From Mediterraneibacter faecis JCM 15917 (lineage in GTDB: Bacteria > Bacillota > Clostridia > Lachnospirales > Lachnospiraceae): a stretch of 64,000 bases of DNA. The position numbers and the translations under genes are program-made. How positions within the stretch are numbered: the stretch's first letter is position 1; each line of letters opens with the position of its first letter. The notes below the pieces were generated by a model. That model saw nothing but the letters and a program-made list of their open reading frames with translations. It was not told the origin of the DNA and made no database searches. The stretch lies in NCBI GenBank assembly GCA_001312505.1, contig BBDW01000005.1, positions 1-64,000 on the forward strand, given 5' to 3'. Below are positions 9,259 through 17,202 of the stretch, in pieces.

Positions 9259-9924
9259 TTATTTAATCGTTTTCATTTCTGTAATTGGCCAGTAACGAAA
9301 GACTGCTTTCCCAAGAATCTTATCTTTGGATACATATGGATTAATCCAGTAGCGGGAATCTTTCGAATCATTTCTATTATCTCCCATCACAAAATAGCAT
9401 CCTTCCGGTACGGTATAAGGACCATAATTTCCGACCATGTATTCTTTCGTCTCTACATCTTCAAGCGGTTCAGAAGAGCCATCAATGTAGATATGACCGT
9501 CACGAATCTCCACGGTTTCACCAGGAAGTCCGATGATACGCTTGATAAAAAGCTGGCTTTCATCATCAGGATACTTAAAAATGATTACATCATAACGCTC
9601 AGGATCCTTAGTTAAATAAGAAAGCCGGTTACCAACCACACGATCTCCGGTCATGATGGTGTTTTCCATTGAACCGGATGGGATCTGTGCATTGACGATT
9701 AGAAAATTATCAACAAATAAAGCAATAATAAAAGCCACTAAAATAGCAATTAGCCATTGAATAAGTTCTGATGTAGTAGAATTTCTTCTTTTTGCAGCCT
9801 CCCGTCTTAGGGAAGCCTTTTTTCTGTTATTTCTTTTTGAGGCAACTTTTTCAGCAGCAACTTTTTCAGCAGCAGCTTTTCTTGCAGCAGCTCTTTTCGC
9901 ACCTTTTTTATGTTTAGACTTCAT
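9259..9924 (-). CDS. lepB: Signal peptidase I
   Basis: Membrane protease that cleaves signal peptides from exported proteins. Catalytic Ser in PSGSMENTIMTGDRV (about residue 92), YDVIIFKYP, catalytic Lys in LFIKRIIGLPGETVEI, and GDNRNDSKDSRYW. A single membrane segment, LIQWLIAILVAFIIALFVDNF, precedes the Ser. The first about 50 residues are an extended Ala/Lys/Arg-rich cytoplasmic tail with AAAEKVAAEKVA repeats, longer than in most Bacillus enzymes. 221 aa. Confidence 0.93.
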   Translation of the reverse strand: MKSKHKKGAKRAAARKAAAEKVAAEKVASKRNNRKKASLRREAAKRRNSTTSELIQWLIAILVAFIIALFVDNFLIVNAQIPSGSMENTIMTGDRVVGNRLSYLTKDPERYDVIIFKYPDDESQLFIKRIIGLPGETVEIRDGHIYIDGSSEPLEDVETKEYMVGNYGPYTVPEGCYFVMGDNRNDSKDSRYWINPYVSKDKILGKAVFRYWPITEMKTIK

Positions 9925-10245
9925 ATGAGTTCCCCATTTCTGAAATTTATACTCTTGTTGATCTTATTATCTAGATAGATATTTCGCAATCAATAACGTA
10001 ATCATAACATAGATGAGACAATGTGGCAAATAAAGGGAAATGAAAATTTTATAAAATCAGATCATGACGATAAATGTGTCCCAAACTTCATAAAAGAAGT
10101 ATAAACAATTCTAAAATAAGCGGTAAATGCACTGACAAAAAGAAAATCATCTGATAAAATACAGCCATGTCAGAAAAGAATAATATGGCATAGGTATATA
10201 TAGCAGAAATGCAGATCATTTACTTATGATAGGAGGTAGAACAGT

Positions 10246-10395
10246 ATGACAATAGAACAATATTATAGATGGATCAATACAAAAGCAGGGAAGAAGATCA
10301 AAGATTTTATGAATCGTCTGATCCCAGGACTGATGCCAGAACCAGTACCGGTCAGAGTGCCGGTTAGACAGGAAGATAGATATAATAGAAGATGA
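10246..10395 (+). CDS. Small hypothetical protein (49 aa)
   Basis: The frame begins MTIEQYYRWINTKAGKK and ends in a Pro/Val/Arg-rich tail (PEPVPVRVPVRQ). A strong TAGGAGGT ribosome site lies 8 bases before the ATG. A promoter-like CTGACA...GATAAAAT at 10133-10160 precedes it and a clear terminator follows. This complete transcription unit makes it credible despite its size. Function unknown. The 9925-10245 gap upstream otherwise holds only the divergent lepB leader. Confidence 0.6.
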   Translation: MTIEQYYRWINTKAGKKIKDFMNRLIPGLMPEPVPVRVPVRQEDRYNRR

Positions 10396-10401
10396 TGAAA
10401 T

Positions 10402-10443
10402 AAAAAGCTTTCGGTTCAAATGAAAAAATCCGAAAGCTTTTTA
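10402..10443 (+). terminator. Terminator of the 49-aa gene
   Basis: AAAAGCTTTCGG and CCGAAAGCTTTT form a 12-bp stem followed by a short T run. Confidence 0.8.
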
Positions 10444-10503
10444 TATTACTACTTCATGTTACTGGTGTAGTAAGTTTGAAGAGACTTCTTAATAACCGGA
10501 TGT

Positions 10504-10666
10504 TAGTACAGCGTTTTCAAAATAACTGCCTCATACACTTGCCTGCGAATCCGATTGCTCAGTTGAAAAAGCCTCGACGTAGCCCGCTACGCCTACGTTT
10601 TTTCAGCTGAACACTCGAATCCGCATTCTGCGTGAATGAGACAGTTATTTGTGAAACGCTGCACTA
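10504..10666. repeat. 163-bp inverted-repeat element
   Basis: The left arm reads TAGTACAGCGTTTTCAAAAT then AACTGCCTCAT (10504-10535). The right arm reads ATGAGACAGTT then ATTTGTGAAACGCTGCACTA (10636-10666). They pair with a few mismatches over about 30 bp. TCAGTTGAAAAA and TTTTTTCAGCTGA form an inner stem, and the loop contains GACGTAGCCCGCTACGCC. No gene lies in 10396-10822 and the rest of this stretch shows nothing else I can name. Confidence 0.6.
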
Positions 10667-10822
10667 GTTACAGAAGCAAGCCGACAGGAAATGTAGCTGA
10701 GCGAAGTGACTTGACTGAGTAAATCGAAATGGAAATATGTCTGATGGTGTGATATGATTTGAATGGCAAAAGATATTTTAAGGAACAGACATGCTAGCGT
10801 TAAGTTTGCTAAGGAGAATAAT

Positions 10823-10876
10823 ATGGAATGGTTTGGAATTGTAGCATTGTTGCTGTTACTTTGTTATTCGGCGTAA
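10823..10876 (+). CDS. Putative 17-aa hydrophobic peptide
   Basis: AAGGAGAATAAT precedes an ATG opening MEWFGIVALLLLLCYSA and a stop one base before the next frame. The peptide is one short membrane segment. It may be a true micro-ORF, a leader peptide, or a fragment of a larger gene. There is no independent evidence for expression. Confidence 0.3.
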   Translation: MEWFGIVALLLLLCYSA

Positions 10877-10877
10877 G

Positions 10878-11066
10878 ATGAGGCAGTTTTATTGCACTTT
10901 TCCAATTCGAGATACACTGTGTCCTGAATTGAGCTGGTCACATTATCGTGTCTTGATGCGTATAAATGATGAACAGGCAAGAAGATTTTATATGGAAGAA
11001 TGTGCAAAAGCAGCATGGAGTGTTCGTCAACTGGAACATTTGAAAGAATTTCACAAAAAAGAATAA
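10878..11066 (+). pseudogene. YhcG/DUF1016 nuclease-family remnant
   Basis: 62 residues containing LSWSHYRVLMRINDEQARRF and WSVRQLEHL, which match the N-terminal DUF1016 domain of YhcG-type PDDEXK proteins. These are normally 330-380 aa; both the upstream part and the whole C-terminal nuclease domain are missing. I read it as a relic marking the left part of an accessory island. Confidence 0.6.
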
Positions 11067-11109
11067 AAACGAAAATACAAAGCGGAAGTTATAGTAAAGG
11101 AGATTTACA

Positions 11110-11487
11110 ATGGAGTTTTGGATTTTTATGTTGATTATGGATTTGTTTCTTCCATTTACGATGATTGGTTTTGGAAGATATTTTATGAAAAAGGCTCCAA
11201 AGGAAATAAATTCAGTATTTGGATATCGGACTTTGATGTCTATGAAGAATAAAGACACATGGGAATTTGCTCATAAATATTGCGGTAAAGTCTGGTATGT
11301 CTGTGGAATGGTTATGTTGCCAATAACAGTAATATTCATGCTTTTAGTAATTGGAAAAAGTGAAGATTGTGTTGGGAGTATGGGAGGAATTATTTGTGGT
11401 GTTCAACTTATTCCTTTAATTGGGTCTATTCTCCCAACAGAAATAGCATTAAAAAAGAATTTTGATAAGAATGGAACAAGACGATAA
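11110..11487 (+). CDS. SdpI-family membrane protein
   Basis: 125 aa with about three membrane segments and the SdpI-like signature INSVFGYRTLMSMKNKDTW followed by FAHKYCGKVW. SdpI of Bacillus gives immunity to the SdpC toxin, but most relatives are of unknown role, and no SdpC-like toxin is visible nearby. AAAGGAGATTTACA lies before the ATG. Part of a run of small genes. Confidence 0.75.
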   Translation: MEFWIFMLIMDLFLPFTMIGFGRYFMKKAPKEINSVFGYRTLMSMKNKDTWEFAHKYCGKVWYVCGMVMLPITVIFMLLVIGKSEDCVGSMGGIICGVQLIPLIGSILPTEIALKKNFDKNGTRR

Positions 11488-11542
11488 AGTTTGCAGAATC
11501 AAGAAAATCGGTATTTAACGTTTGAAAAAAGGAGAAATAAAC

Positions 11543-11728
11543 ATGGCAAAGAAAGAAGAAAGATTTGAAGTTACATTCAGAGACGGAAGTTGGCTTAAAG
11601 ATGAAGGAATTCGTCAAATCCTTGTAGATAAGAAGACTGGGGTTAATTACCTTTGTTGGAACTCCGGATTTGGAGCCAGTATTACACCTCTTCTGGATTC
11701 GGAAGGAAAAGTCATAGTCACAAAGTAA
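11543..11728 (+). CDS. DUF6440-type small protein (61 aa)
   Basis: The core reads RFEVTFRDGSWLKDEGIRQI, then LVDKKTGVNYLCW and PLLDSEGKVIV, the pattern of the DUF6440 family. ATG 11543 has AAAAAGGAGAAATAAAC upstream; an in-frame TTG at 11522 is less likely. No membrane segment. Function unknown. The next small gene follows after 25 bases. Confidence 0.65.
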   Translation: MAKKEERFEVTFRDGSWLKDEGIRQILVDKKTGVNYLCWNSGFGASITPLLDSEGKVIVTK

Positions 11729-11753
11729 AATCGGGAATTAAAGGATAAAACTA

Positions 11754-11933
11754 ATGAAAATCAAAAAGGTAATTATAGGAGTCACTATCGGAATAATCGC
11801 AGCAATACTTTGGAGCGTTGTTTTCATAAACTCATTAAATAGCATGGCTGGAATTGGAATCGGAATATGTCTGGGTATATCTTTTGGCATATCTGGCAGT
11901 CTTATTTTTTCAAAAAAAGATAAAGATAAGTGA
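11754..11933 (+). CDS. Small two-helix membrane protein (59 aa)
   Basis: MKIKK is followed by two hydrophobic segments, VIIGVTIGIIAAILWSVVF and IGIGICLGISFGISGSLIF, and ends SKKDKDK. AAAGGATAAAACTA is a modest ribosome site. It sits between the DUF6440 and DUF1349 genes in the same direction, so it is probably part of that unit. Family not recognised. Confidence 0.5.
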   Translation: MKIKKVIIGVTIGIIAAILWSVVFINSLNSMAGIGIGICLGISFGISGSLIFSKKDKDK

Positions 11934-11989
11934 TGATACAACTTCAAGTTTGGAGAATTGAGAAACTTGGAATTTGGAGGGATAATGAA

Positions 11990-12595
11990 ATGAATATAAA
12001 AGATTTTAAGTGGACGAGAGAACCTGATGATTACACGCTGACAGATGACAAAATTGAGATTATTACACAGCCTGGAACTGATTTGTGGCAAAGAACTTAC
12101 TATCATTTCCGTAATGATAATGCTCCGGTTCTGCAGATAGAAACAGAGGAAAAGTTTTTTTCCTTTATAGTGAAAACTGATTTTAAGGAAAGCCATCATC
12201 GCTTTGATCAGTGCGGTGTGGTTATGTATCTTGACAGTGAGAATTGGTTGAAAGGTTCTATAGAATATGAGAATGACAATTTTCAGCACCTGGGAAGTGT
12301 TGTGACAAACAATGGATATTCAGATTGGGCAACTACGGAAATTGATGCAGAGATTAAATCTATGTGGTATCGTCTCAGTAGACGTGAAGATGATTATTGC
12401 ATTGAATGTTCTGAGGATGGCATACGGTTTAAGCAAATGAGGATTTGTCATATGTGGGCTGGTGCAGGAAAAATCAAATTTGGAATTTATGCATGCAGTC
12501 CGGAAGATTCATCGTTTAAAGCGGTATTTACAGATATGAAATTGACGGAGTGTCAATGGAAAGCCCACGACGGTCAAAAACCGGATGAGATGTAG
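11990..12595 (+). CDS. DUF1349 domain protein (beta-sandwich)
   Basis: About 200 aa. The WTREPDDYTL start, HHRFDQCGVVMYLDSENWLK, and WYRLSRREDDYCIECSEDG match the DUF1349 concanavalin-like fold (YesU-like), usually cytoplasmic and of unknown ligand. ATG 11990 follows TTTGGAGGGATA. The upstream spacer contains copy a of the dispersed 30-bp motif. Codon use resembles its island neighbours. Confidence 0.75.
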   Translation: MNIKDFKWTREPDDYTLTDDKIEIITQPGTDLWQRTYYHFRNDNAPVLQIETEEKFFSFIVKTDFKESHHRFDQCGVVMYLDSENWLKGSIEYENDNFQHLGSVVTNNGYSDWATTEIDAEIKSMWYRLSRREDDYCIECSEDGIRFKQMRICHMWAGAGKIKFGIYACSPEDSSFKAVFTDMKLTECQWKAHDGQKPDEM

Positions 12596-12665
12596 CAGAA
12601 TGTATTTGATACAAAAAACCAATATGAAATTAGTTAAAGTTTTTCAGTTTGTGTAACTGAGAAAA

Positions 12666-13377
12666 ATGAAAATTGCGGAGGTGGATTTGTTGAAGGAAAG
12701 TACATATCAAACTCCTTGCGGAACAATTCACTATTGGTCAAGTATTCTGAGGTTGGATACAACGACGCTTGTATTTCTTCCGGGGGGGCTGACTGCTGAC
12801 CATAGACTGTTTGATAAACAGGTTGCGTACTTCGATGGAAAATATAATATTATTGTATGGGATGCACCGGCTCATGCCTCTTCCTGGCCGTTCCGGTTTG
12901 ATTTTGACTTGTTTGATAAGGCAAAATGGCTGAAGCTCCAGAGAAACTATGTGACAGCAGTGGAGATCTGGCTTCTGAAAAGAATGGAACCAGTATATGC
13001 ACATTACCCATGGAAGTTGCTTTTGAAATCCGGAACAAAGGGAGTTGCAACTTCTAATTATGGCAGAAACCTGATGAAGGAAATGATGCTGGTCTATGAT
13101 GGTGATCAGCATCGTTATGCACAAATTGCCGGGCATGGATTTCGTATTCTGGCAGAGGTAATGGAAAAGGATCTGCCTTATGAAATCAAATGTCCTTCCC
13201 TGTTGATATGTGGTACAAAGGATCATGCCGGTTCATGCATAAGGTATAACAGAGAATGGCATCGAAAAACGAAAATTCCTTTAAAGTGGATTGAAGGGGG
13301 CCGGTCATAATTCTAATACAGATAAACCGGAGATGATCAATAGTTTACTAGAAGAGTTCTTCTCGAATATTTTATGA
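12666..13377 (+). pseudogene. Alpha/beta hydrolase lacking its nucleophile elbow, frameshifted
   Basis: FLPGGLTADHRLFDKQ holds the oxyanion-loop region, and CPSLLICGTKDHAGSC and, after repair, EGAGHNSNT hold the Asp and His regions. Between KAKWL and LQRNYVTAVEIW about 40 residues normally containing the GxSxG nucleophile are absent; the junction is near 12932. A G5 run at 13296 (expected G4) shifts the frame so the native C-terminus runs on to 13377. The internal deletion cannot be explained by homopolymer error, so the enzyme is probably dead. Confidence 0.7.
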
Positions 13378-13424
13378 CAGGCAACCTAAAGTTATTTGAA
13401 TTGAAAAAGTTGGAGGATACACGC

Positions 13425-13955
13425 ATGAAAATTGTAATCATTAATGGAAGTGCCAGAAAAGGAAACACGCTGACAGCAATCAATGCATTTATAAAAGGAG
13501 CGTCAGAAAAGAATGAAATTGAAATCATTGAACCCGACAAACTCAACATTGCACCATGCAGGGGGGGATGTGGTGTCTGTCAATGCTCTAAGGGATGCGT
13601 CGATAAGGATGATACAAATCCTACAATTGATAAAATTGCTGCCGCAGATATGATTCTTTTTGCTACGCCAGTTTATTGGTGGGGGGGAATGTCAGCACAA
13701 TTGAAATTAGTCATTGATAAGTGCTACTGCCGTGGATTGCAGTTAAAAAATAAAAAAGTGGGCACGATTGTTGTAGGTGGTTCTCCTGTAGACAGTATCC
13801 AGTATGAGCTGATTGATAAGCAGTTTGACTGTATGGCAAAATATCTTTCATGGGACATGCTTTTCAATAAATCATATTATGCAACAGCCAGAGATGAACT
13901 TGAAAAAAATAAGAATTCCATGAACGAACTTGAGGGAATCGGAAAAAATTTATAA
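13425..13955 (+). CDS. NADPH-dependent FMN reductase / flavodoxin-family protein
   Basis: INGSARKGNTLTAI binds the FMN phosphate. A cysteine cluster CRGGCGVCQCSKGC follows, as in iron-sulphur flavoproteins, then FATPVYWWGGMSAQLK. About 177 aa from ATG 13425 behind GGAGG. Two G7 runs (13561, 13681) each add one Gly relative to the family patterns CxGCxxC and YWWGMSAQ, the first within the cysteine cluster. It precedes the MarR/radical SAM operon and could supply electrons, though a promoter separates them. Confidence 0.8.
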   Translation: MKIVIINGSARKGNTLTAINAFIKGASEKNEIEIIEPDKLNIAPCRGGCGVCQCSKGCVDKDDTNPTIDKIAAADMILFATPVYWWGGMSAQLKLVIDKCYCRGLQLKNKKVGTIVVGGSPVDSIQYELIDKQFDCMAKYLSWDMLFNKSYYATARDELEKNKNSMNELEGIGKNL

Positions 13956-14024
13956 AGCACACTCCAAATTCCAGTTTGGAGAATTGAAAAAAAACGGAAT
14001 TTACCTATTAAGACATATAAACTC

Positions 14025-14080
14025 TTGACAATAAAGCTCCTATATAGTATGTTTTTAATAAACTACTATATAGGAGCTTT
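14025..14080 (+). promoter_or_regulatory. Promoter and palindromic operator of the MarR/rSAM operon
   Basis: AAAGCTCCTATATAGTA (14033-14049) and TACTATATAGGAGCTTT (14064-14080) are perfect 17-bp inverted arms. The left arm lies between TTGACA (14025-14030) and a TATGTT -10 candidate, and the right arm holds the ribosome site AGGAG. This is the layout expected for autorepression by the MarR protein that starts 4 bases later. As RNA it could also hide the ribosome site. Confidence 0.7.
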
Positions 14081-14083
14081 TGT

Positions 14084-14520
14084 ATGGAAATGAATGGAGG
14101 ATTTCTTGTTACCAAAATAAAACAGCTTGGAGACCGGATTTTCGAGAAGATTCTCAGTGAAAAGAATATTGATGCGTTTAATGGAGCCCAGGGGGCGTAT
14201 TCTTTATGTGCTGTGGCAGAAGGATGGTATTTCAATCAGGTCACTCTCGACTAAATGCGGATTAGCGATAACATCTCTTACTACGATGCTGGAAAGAATG
14301 GAAAATCAAGGCTGATAAGCCGTGTTCAGTCTGAAACGGACAAAAGGAAAACGCTCCTGTTTCTGACTGAGAAAGCACATGCCTTAAAGGGCGAGTACGA
14401 TTCTGTATCTGATGAGATGGGCAGTATTTACTACAAAGGTTTTTCAGAGGAAGAATTATCCGGTTTGAGGAATGCCTCGACCGCATCAGAAAGAATCTTG
14501 AGGAGTGGCAGAAGTCATGA
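14084..14520 (+). CDS. MarR-family regulator of the radical SAM mobile pair (three frameshifts)
   Basis: Winged-helix regulator. With three one-base corrections (G5 to G4 at 14190, a missing C near 14319, a missing T near 14463) the frame reads FNGAQGRILYVLWQ, then LSTKCGLAITSLTTMLERM (recognition helix) and LISRVQSETDKRKTLLFLT (wing), for 145 aa. The corrected end shares an ATGA overlap with the next gene. As it stands the protein would stop early. MarR proteins of this type accompany the radical SAM mobile pair in other Firmicutes (my recollection of the family naming). Confidence 0.75.
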
Positions 14521-15206
14521 GTATTTGTATCAAAGATCAGATTCAGAACATGAATATCGTCATTGGCTGCACAGTGGGGTGTACATATTGCTATGCCCGC
14601 AACAACGTGAAACGCTGGCATATGATTGATGATTTCGCTGACCCTGAATTCTTTCCGGGTAAGCTCAAGATGATGGAAAAGAAACGTCCGCAGAACTTTC
14701 TTCTTACCGGCATGAGCGATCTCTCTGGATGGAAGCCGGAATGGAGAGACGAGGTATTTGCAAAGATCCGTGAAAATCCACAGCATCAGTTCCTGTTCCT
14801 TACCAAGCGACCTGATTTGCTGGATTTTGATACCGATCTGGAAAACGCATGGTTTGGCGTTACGGTGACGAGGAAAGCAGAACGGTGGCGTATCGACGCC
14901 CTTCGGAAAAACGTCAGAGCAAAACATTACCATGTTACCTTTGAGCCGTTATTCGATGATCCCGGCACAGTTGACCTTTCCGGAATCAATTGGATCGTTG
15001 TCGGCACCATGACCGGAGCTCAGAGTAGGAAGATTCATACGGAGCCGGAATGGGCATGGTCTCTGACGGACCAGGCACATAAGCTCGGCATTCCGGTGTT
15101 TATGAAGGAAGATCTTGTCCCTATCATAGGGGATGAAAATATGATTCAGGAAATGCCGGAAGAATTTAATAAAGTGTTAGGGGTACAGAAATCATGGAAG
15201 AAGTAA
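14517..15206 (+). CDS. Radical SAM protein, mobile pair protein A
   Basis: The [4Fe-4S]-SAM motif is CTVGCTYCYARN (Cx3Cx2C) at about residue 18. Later elements are FLLTGMSDLSGWKPEWR and VTFEPLFDDPGTVDLSGINW. About 229 aa and cytoplasmic. I start at ATG 14517, which overlaps the corrected MarR stop as ATGA; an in-frame ATG 12 bases earlier is possible. It overlaps the next radical SAM gene by 13 bases, so the two are made together. I assign it to the pair family from overall likeness; its substrate is unknown. Confidence 0.78.
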   Translation: MSICIKDQIQNMNIVIGCTVGCTYCYARNNVKRWHMIDDFADPEFFPGKLKMMEKKRPQNFLLTGMSDLSGWKPEWRDEVFAKIRENPQHQFLFLTKRPDLLDFDTDLENAWFGVTVTRKAERWRIDALRKNVRAKHYHVTFEPLFDDPGTVDLSGINWIVVGTMTGAQSRKIHTEPEWAWSLTDQAHKLGIPVFMKEDLVPIIGDENMIQEMPEEFNKVLGVQKSWKK

Positions 15207-16108
15207 TAAATGGAATCCTCATTCGTGAGGTGGAAACAAAGAACATCATGACTAAGTCTAGTCTGCCGGTAGGTGGTTACTCGGTCAATCCCTATGTGGG
15301 CTGTACACATGCTTGCAAGTATTGCTATGCTTCTTTTATGAAGCGCTTTACCGGGCACAAGGAGGAATGGGGCACTTTCCTTGATGTGAAGCATTGGCCG
15401 GAAATTAAAAATCCGAAGAAATATGCCGGCCAGCGGGTGGTCATCGGTTCTGTGACAGATGGCTACAATCCACAGGAGGAGCAATTCGGGAATACCAGAA
15501 AACTTCTGGAGCAGCTGATTGGCAGTGACGCAGATATTCTGATCTGCACAAAGTCGGATCTTGTGGTACGGGATATTGATCTGTTGAAGAAGCTTGGACG
15601 TGTAACCGTTTCATGGTCGATCAACACACTAGATGAAAATTTCAAGAACGATATGGATTCTGCTTCGAGCATTGAGCACCGTATCGCTGCTATGAAGCAG
15701 GTATATGAGGCAGGTATTCGTACAGTCTGTTTCGTATCCCCGGTATTCCCCCCCGGTATCACGAATTTTGAAGCAATCTTTGAGCGGGTAAAGGATCAGT
15801 GCGATCTGTTCTGGCTCGAAAATCTCAATCTTCGAGGCGGTTTCAAAAAGACAATTATGGATTATATCGCCGGAAAATATCCTGATCTTGTACCACTTTA
15901 CGACGAGATCTATAACAAGCATAACCGCAGCTACTTTGAAGCACTTGAAGTAAAAGCTGAGAAAATGGCTAAGAAGTATGATTGTGCCTTTGTGGATAAT
16001 GAAATGCCTTATGGCAGAGTCCCGCAGGGGGGGCATCCGGTGATCGTAGATTATTTCTATCATGAGGAAATCCGTGGGACAGAGAATACCGGAAAAAGAA
16101 ATCGCTAA
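15194..16108 (+). CDS. Radical SAM protein, mobile pair protein B
   Basis: 304 aa with CTHACKYCYASFMKRF as the Cx3Cx2C cluster motif, then VVIGSVTDGYNPQEEQ, ILICTKSDLVVRDID and VTVSWSINTLDENF, as in the SplB-like class of radical SAM enzymes. A C7 run at 15748 (VFPPGIT) and a G7 run at 16027 (PQGGHP) each insert one residue relative to the expected VFPGIT and PQGHP. It overlaps rSAM A, indicating translational coupling and likely joint function. A deleted second copy lies at 20015-20150. Confidence 0.8.
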   Translation: MEEVINGILIREVETKNIMTKSSLPVGGYSVNPYVGCTHACKYCYASFMKRFTGHKEEWGTFLDVKHWPEIKNPKKYAGQRVVIGSVTDGYNPQEEQFGNTRKLLEQLIGSDADILICTKSDLVVRDIDLLKKLGRVTVSWSINTLDENFKNDMDSASSIEHRIAAMKQVYEAGIRTVCFVSPVFPPGITNFEAIFERVKDQCDLFWLENLNLRGGFKKTIMDYIAGKYPDLVPLYDEIYNKHNRSYFEALEVKAEKMAKKYDCAFVDNEMPYGRVPQGGHPVIVDYFYHEEIRGTENTGKRNR

Positions 16109-16135
16109 CTTCAAGTTTGAAAAATTGAGAAAACG
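16107..16135 (+). repeat. Dispersed island motif (copy c); others at 11940, 13966, 17069, 20152
   Basis: A 30-bp element of form AACTTCAAGTTTGGAGAATT followed by GAGAAA recurs downstream of island genes: 11940-11970 (a), 13966-13996 (b), 16107-16135 (c), 17069-17098 (d) and 20152-20181 (e). Copies b and d carry AATTC and GAATT arms around nine bases. All lie within 8.3 kb and in the same orientation. Nature unknown. Confidence 0.6.
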
Positions 16136-16153
16136 TAATATTGAACAAAAAAG

Positions 16154-16192
16154 AAATGCACAGTTTATAGCTTATCGTGAACTGTGCATTTT
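16154..16192. terminator. Bidirectional terminator between rSAM B and cupin
   Basis: AAATGCACAGTT and AACTGTGCATTT form a 12-bp stem with T/A flanks on both sides, between converging genes. Confidence 0.8.
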
Positions 16193-16210
16193 GTAAATAA
16201 ATACTTTTAA

Positions 16211-16564
16211 TTAGCCGATTACGGCATCCTCTGCTGTAAAATGTTCCAGAGAATTTTCTTTTACCTGAATGCAGATATAAGTAATTCCGGAAATATCGGA
16301 TGCAAAAAACTGGCGCTTTGCAGCAGGTGCGATTTTTAGCCAGTCTCCGGTTGAAAGGATGATTTCTTCTCCATCAATTATGGCTTTGCCGTTACCTGAA
16401 AGAATTCCATAGATTTCTTCATTTTCTTTATGAGAATGAACAAATGGTACATTTGCTCCTGCAGGTAGTTCGTTTAAACTGATTTCTGCACCAGTTAAAG
16501 ACAACTTTTCATGCAGCTCAATTCGGCTTTCCTTTCCAATAGTTGTTTTTGTGTAATTTGCCAT
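16211..16564 (-). CDS. Small cupin-domain protein
   Basis: 117 aa single-domain cupin. SLNELPAGANVPFVHSHKEN carries the metal-binding HxH and EE residues of cupin motif 1 (HSHKENEEIYGILSGNG), and GDWLKIAPAAKRQFFA motif 2. ATG 16564 follows GGAGGTATTATT. It is divergent from the HxlR regulator and is its probable target; such pairs often respond to thiol or electrophile stress. The activity, if any, is not known. Confidence 0.82.
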   Translation of the reverse strand: MANYTKTTIGKESRIELHEKLSLTGAEISLNELPAGANVPFVHSHKENEEIYGILSGNGKAIIDGEEIILSTGDWLKIAPAAKRQFFASDISGITYICIQVKENSLEHFTAEDAVIG

Positions 16565-16706
16565 AATAATACCTCCATAGTTAATTTGTAGTTTCCGGTT
16601 GCTTGGTATTAGTATAGTGTGAGACACATACAAAAACAAGTACGCACTTTTTTGTAACTGTACACTCAAAATTGAATGTGTTACAATAGACTCGGAGGTG
16701 AGAATT
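16565..16706. promoter_or_regulatory. Divergent promoter region of cupin and HxlR
   Basis: The 142-bp gap contains AT-rich promoter elements and a GTACGCAC...GTAACTGTACAC segment with imperfect dyad symmetry (about 16640-16667), the sort of site HxlR proteins bind. CGGAGGTG at 16693-16700 is the HxlR ribosome site. Confidence 0.45.
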
Positions 16707-17039
16707 ATGCGAGCAAGAGAAGAATTACCGGAATGCCCAGTTGCAACAGCAGTATCTCTCATCGGAGGAAAATGGAAACTGCTGATTTTGCGTAACTTGA
16801 AAGAGCGTCCATGGAGATTCAATGAGCTACAACGAAGTATAGATGGTATTTCACAAAAGGTTTTGACAGATAGTTTAAGACAAATGATGAGTGATGGACT
16901 GGCATATCGCCACGATTACCATGAACAGCCACCGAGAGTTGAATACGGCTTAACGGAACTCGGAACAAAAATGCTTCCAATTGTTAATTCACTTGCTGAC
17001 TTTGGTAACTACTATAAATCAATTATTGAACAGAATTAA
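16707..17039 (+). CDS. HxlR-family winged-helix regulator
   Basis: 110 aa. CPVATAVSLIGGKWKLLILR contains the N-terminal redox-type Cys and the conserved GGKWK. RPWRFNELQRSIDGISQKVL is the helix-turn-helix, and QPPRVEYGLTELG the wing. ATG 16707 follows CGGAGGTGAGAATT. It probably regulates itself and the divergent cupin gene. Full length. Confidence 0.88.
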   Translation: MRAREELPECPVATAVSLIGGKWKLLILRNLKERPWRFNELQRSIDGISQKVLTDSLRQMMSDGLAYRHDYHEQPPRVEYGLTELGTKMLPIVNSLADFGNYYKSIIEQN

Positions 17040-17068
17040 GGACGTTAGTATTTGAAAAGCTCGAACAA

Positions 17069-17195
17069 TTCAAGTTTGTAGAATTCAAAAATTTAATATG
17101 AAATGTGAGATAGAGCGTATGGAAATTAACTATACGTTCTATTTTTTTCCCTTTTTTGAAAAGTGATTAAAAAACTATTGACATTTTGTTACTGG
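17069..17195 (+). repeat. 127-bp direct repeat, copy 1
   Basis: From TTCAAGTTTGTAGAATTC through TTGACATTTTGTTACTGG this segment is repeated at 20152-20277 with one base difference (CCC versus CC). It contains dispersed motif d, a terminator hairpin (17110-17149, ATAGAGCGTAT/ATACGTTCTAT plus T7) and a -35-like TTGACA. The two copies bracket 3 kb holding the conjugation relics and the GntR/ABC operon. Confidence 0.85.
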
Positions 17196-17202
17196 AAAGA
17201 CA

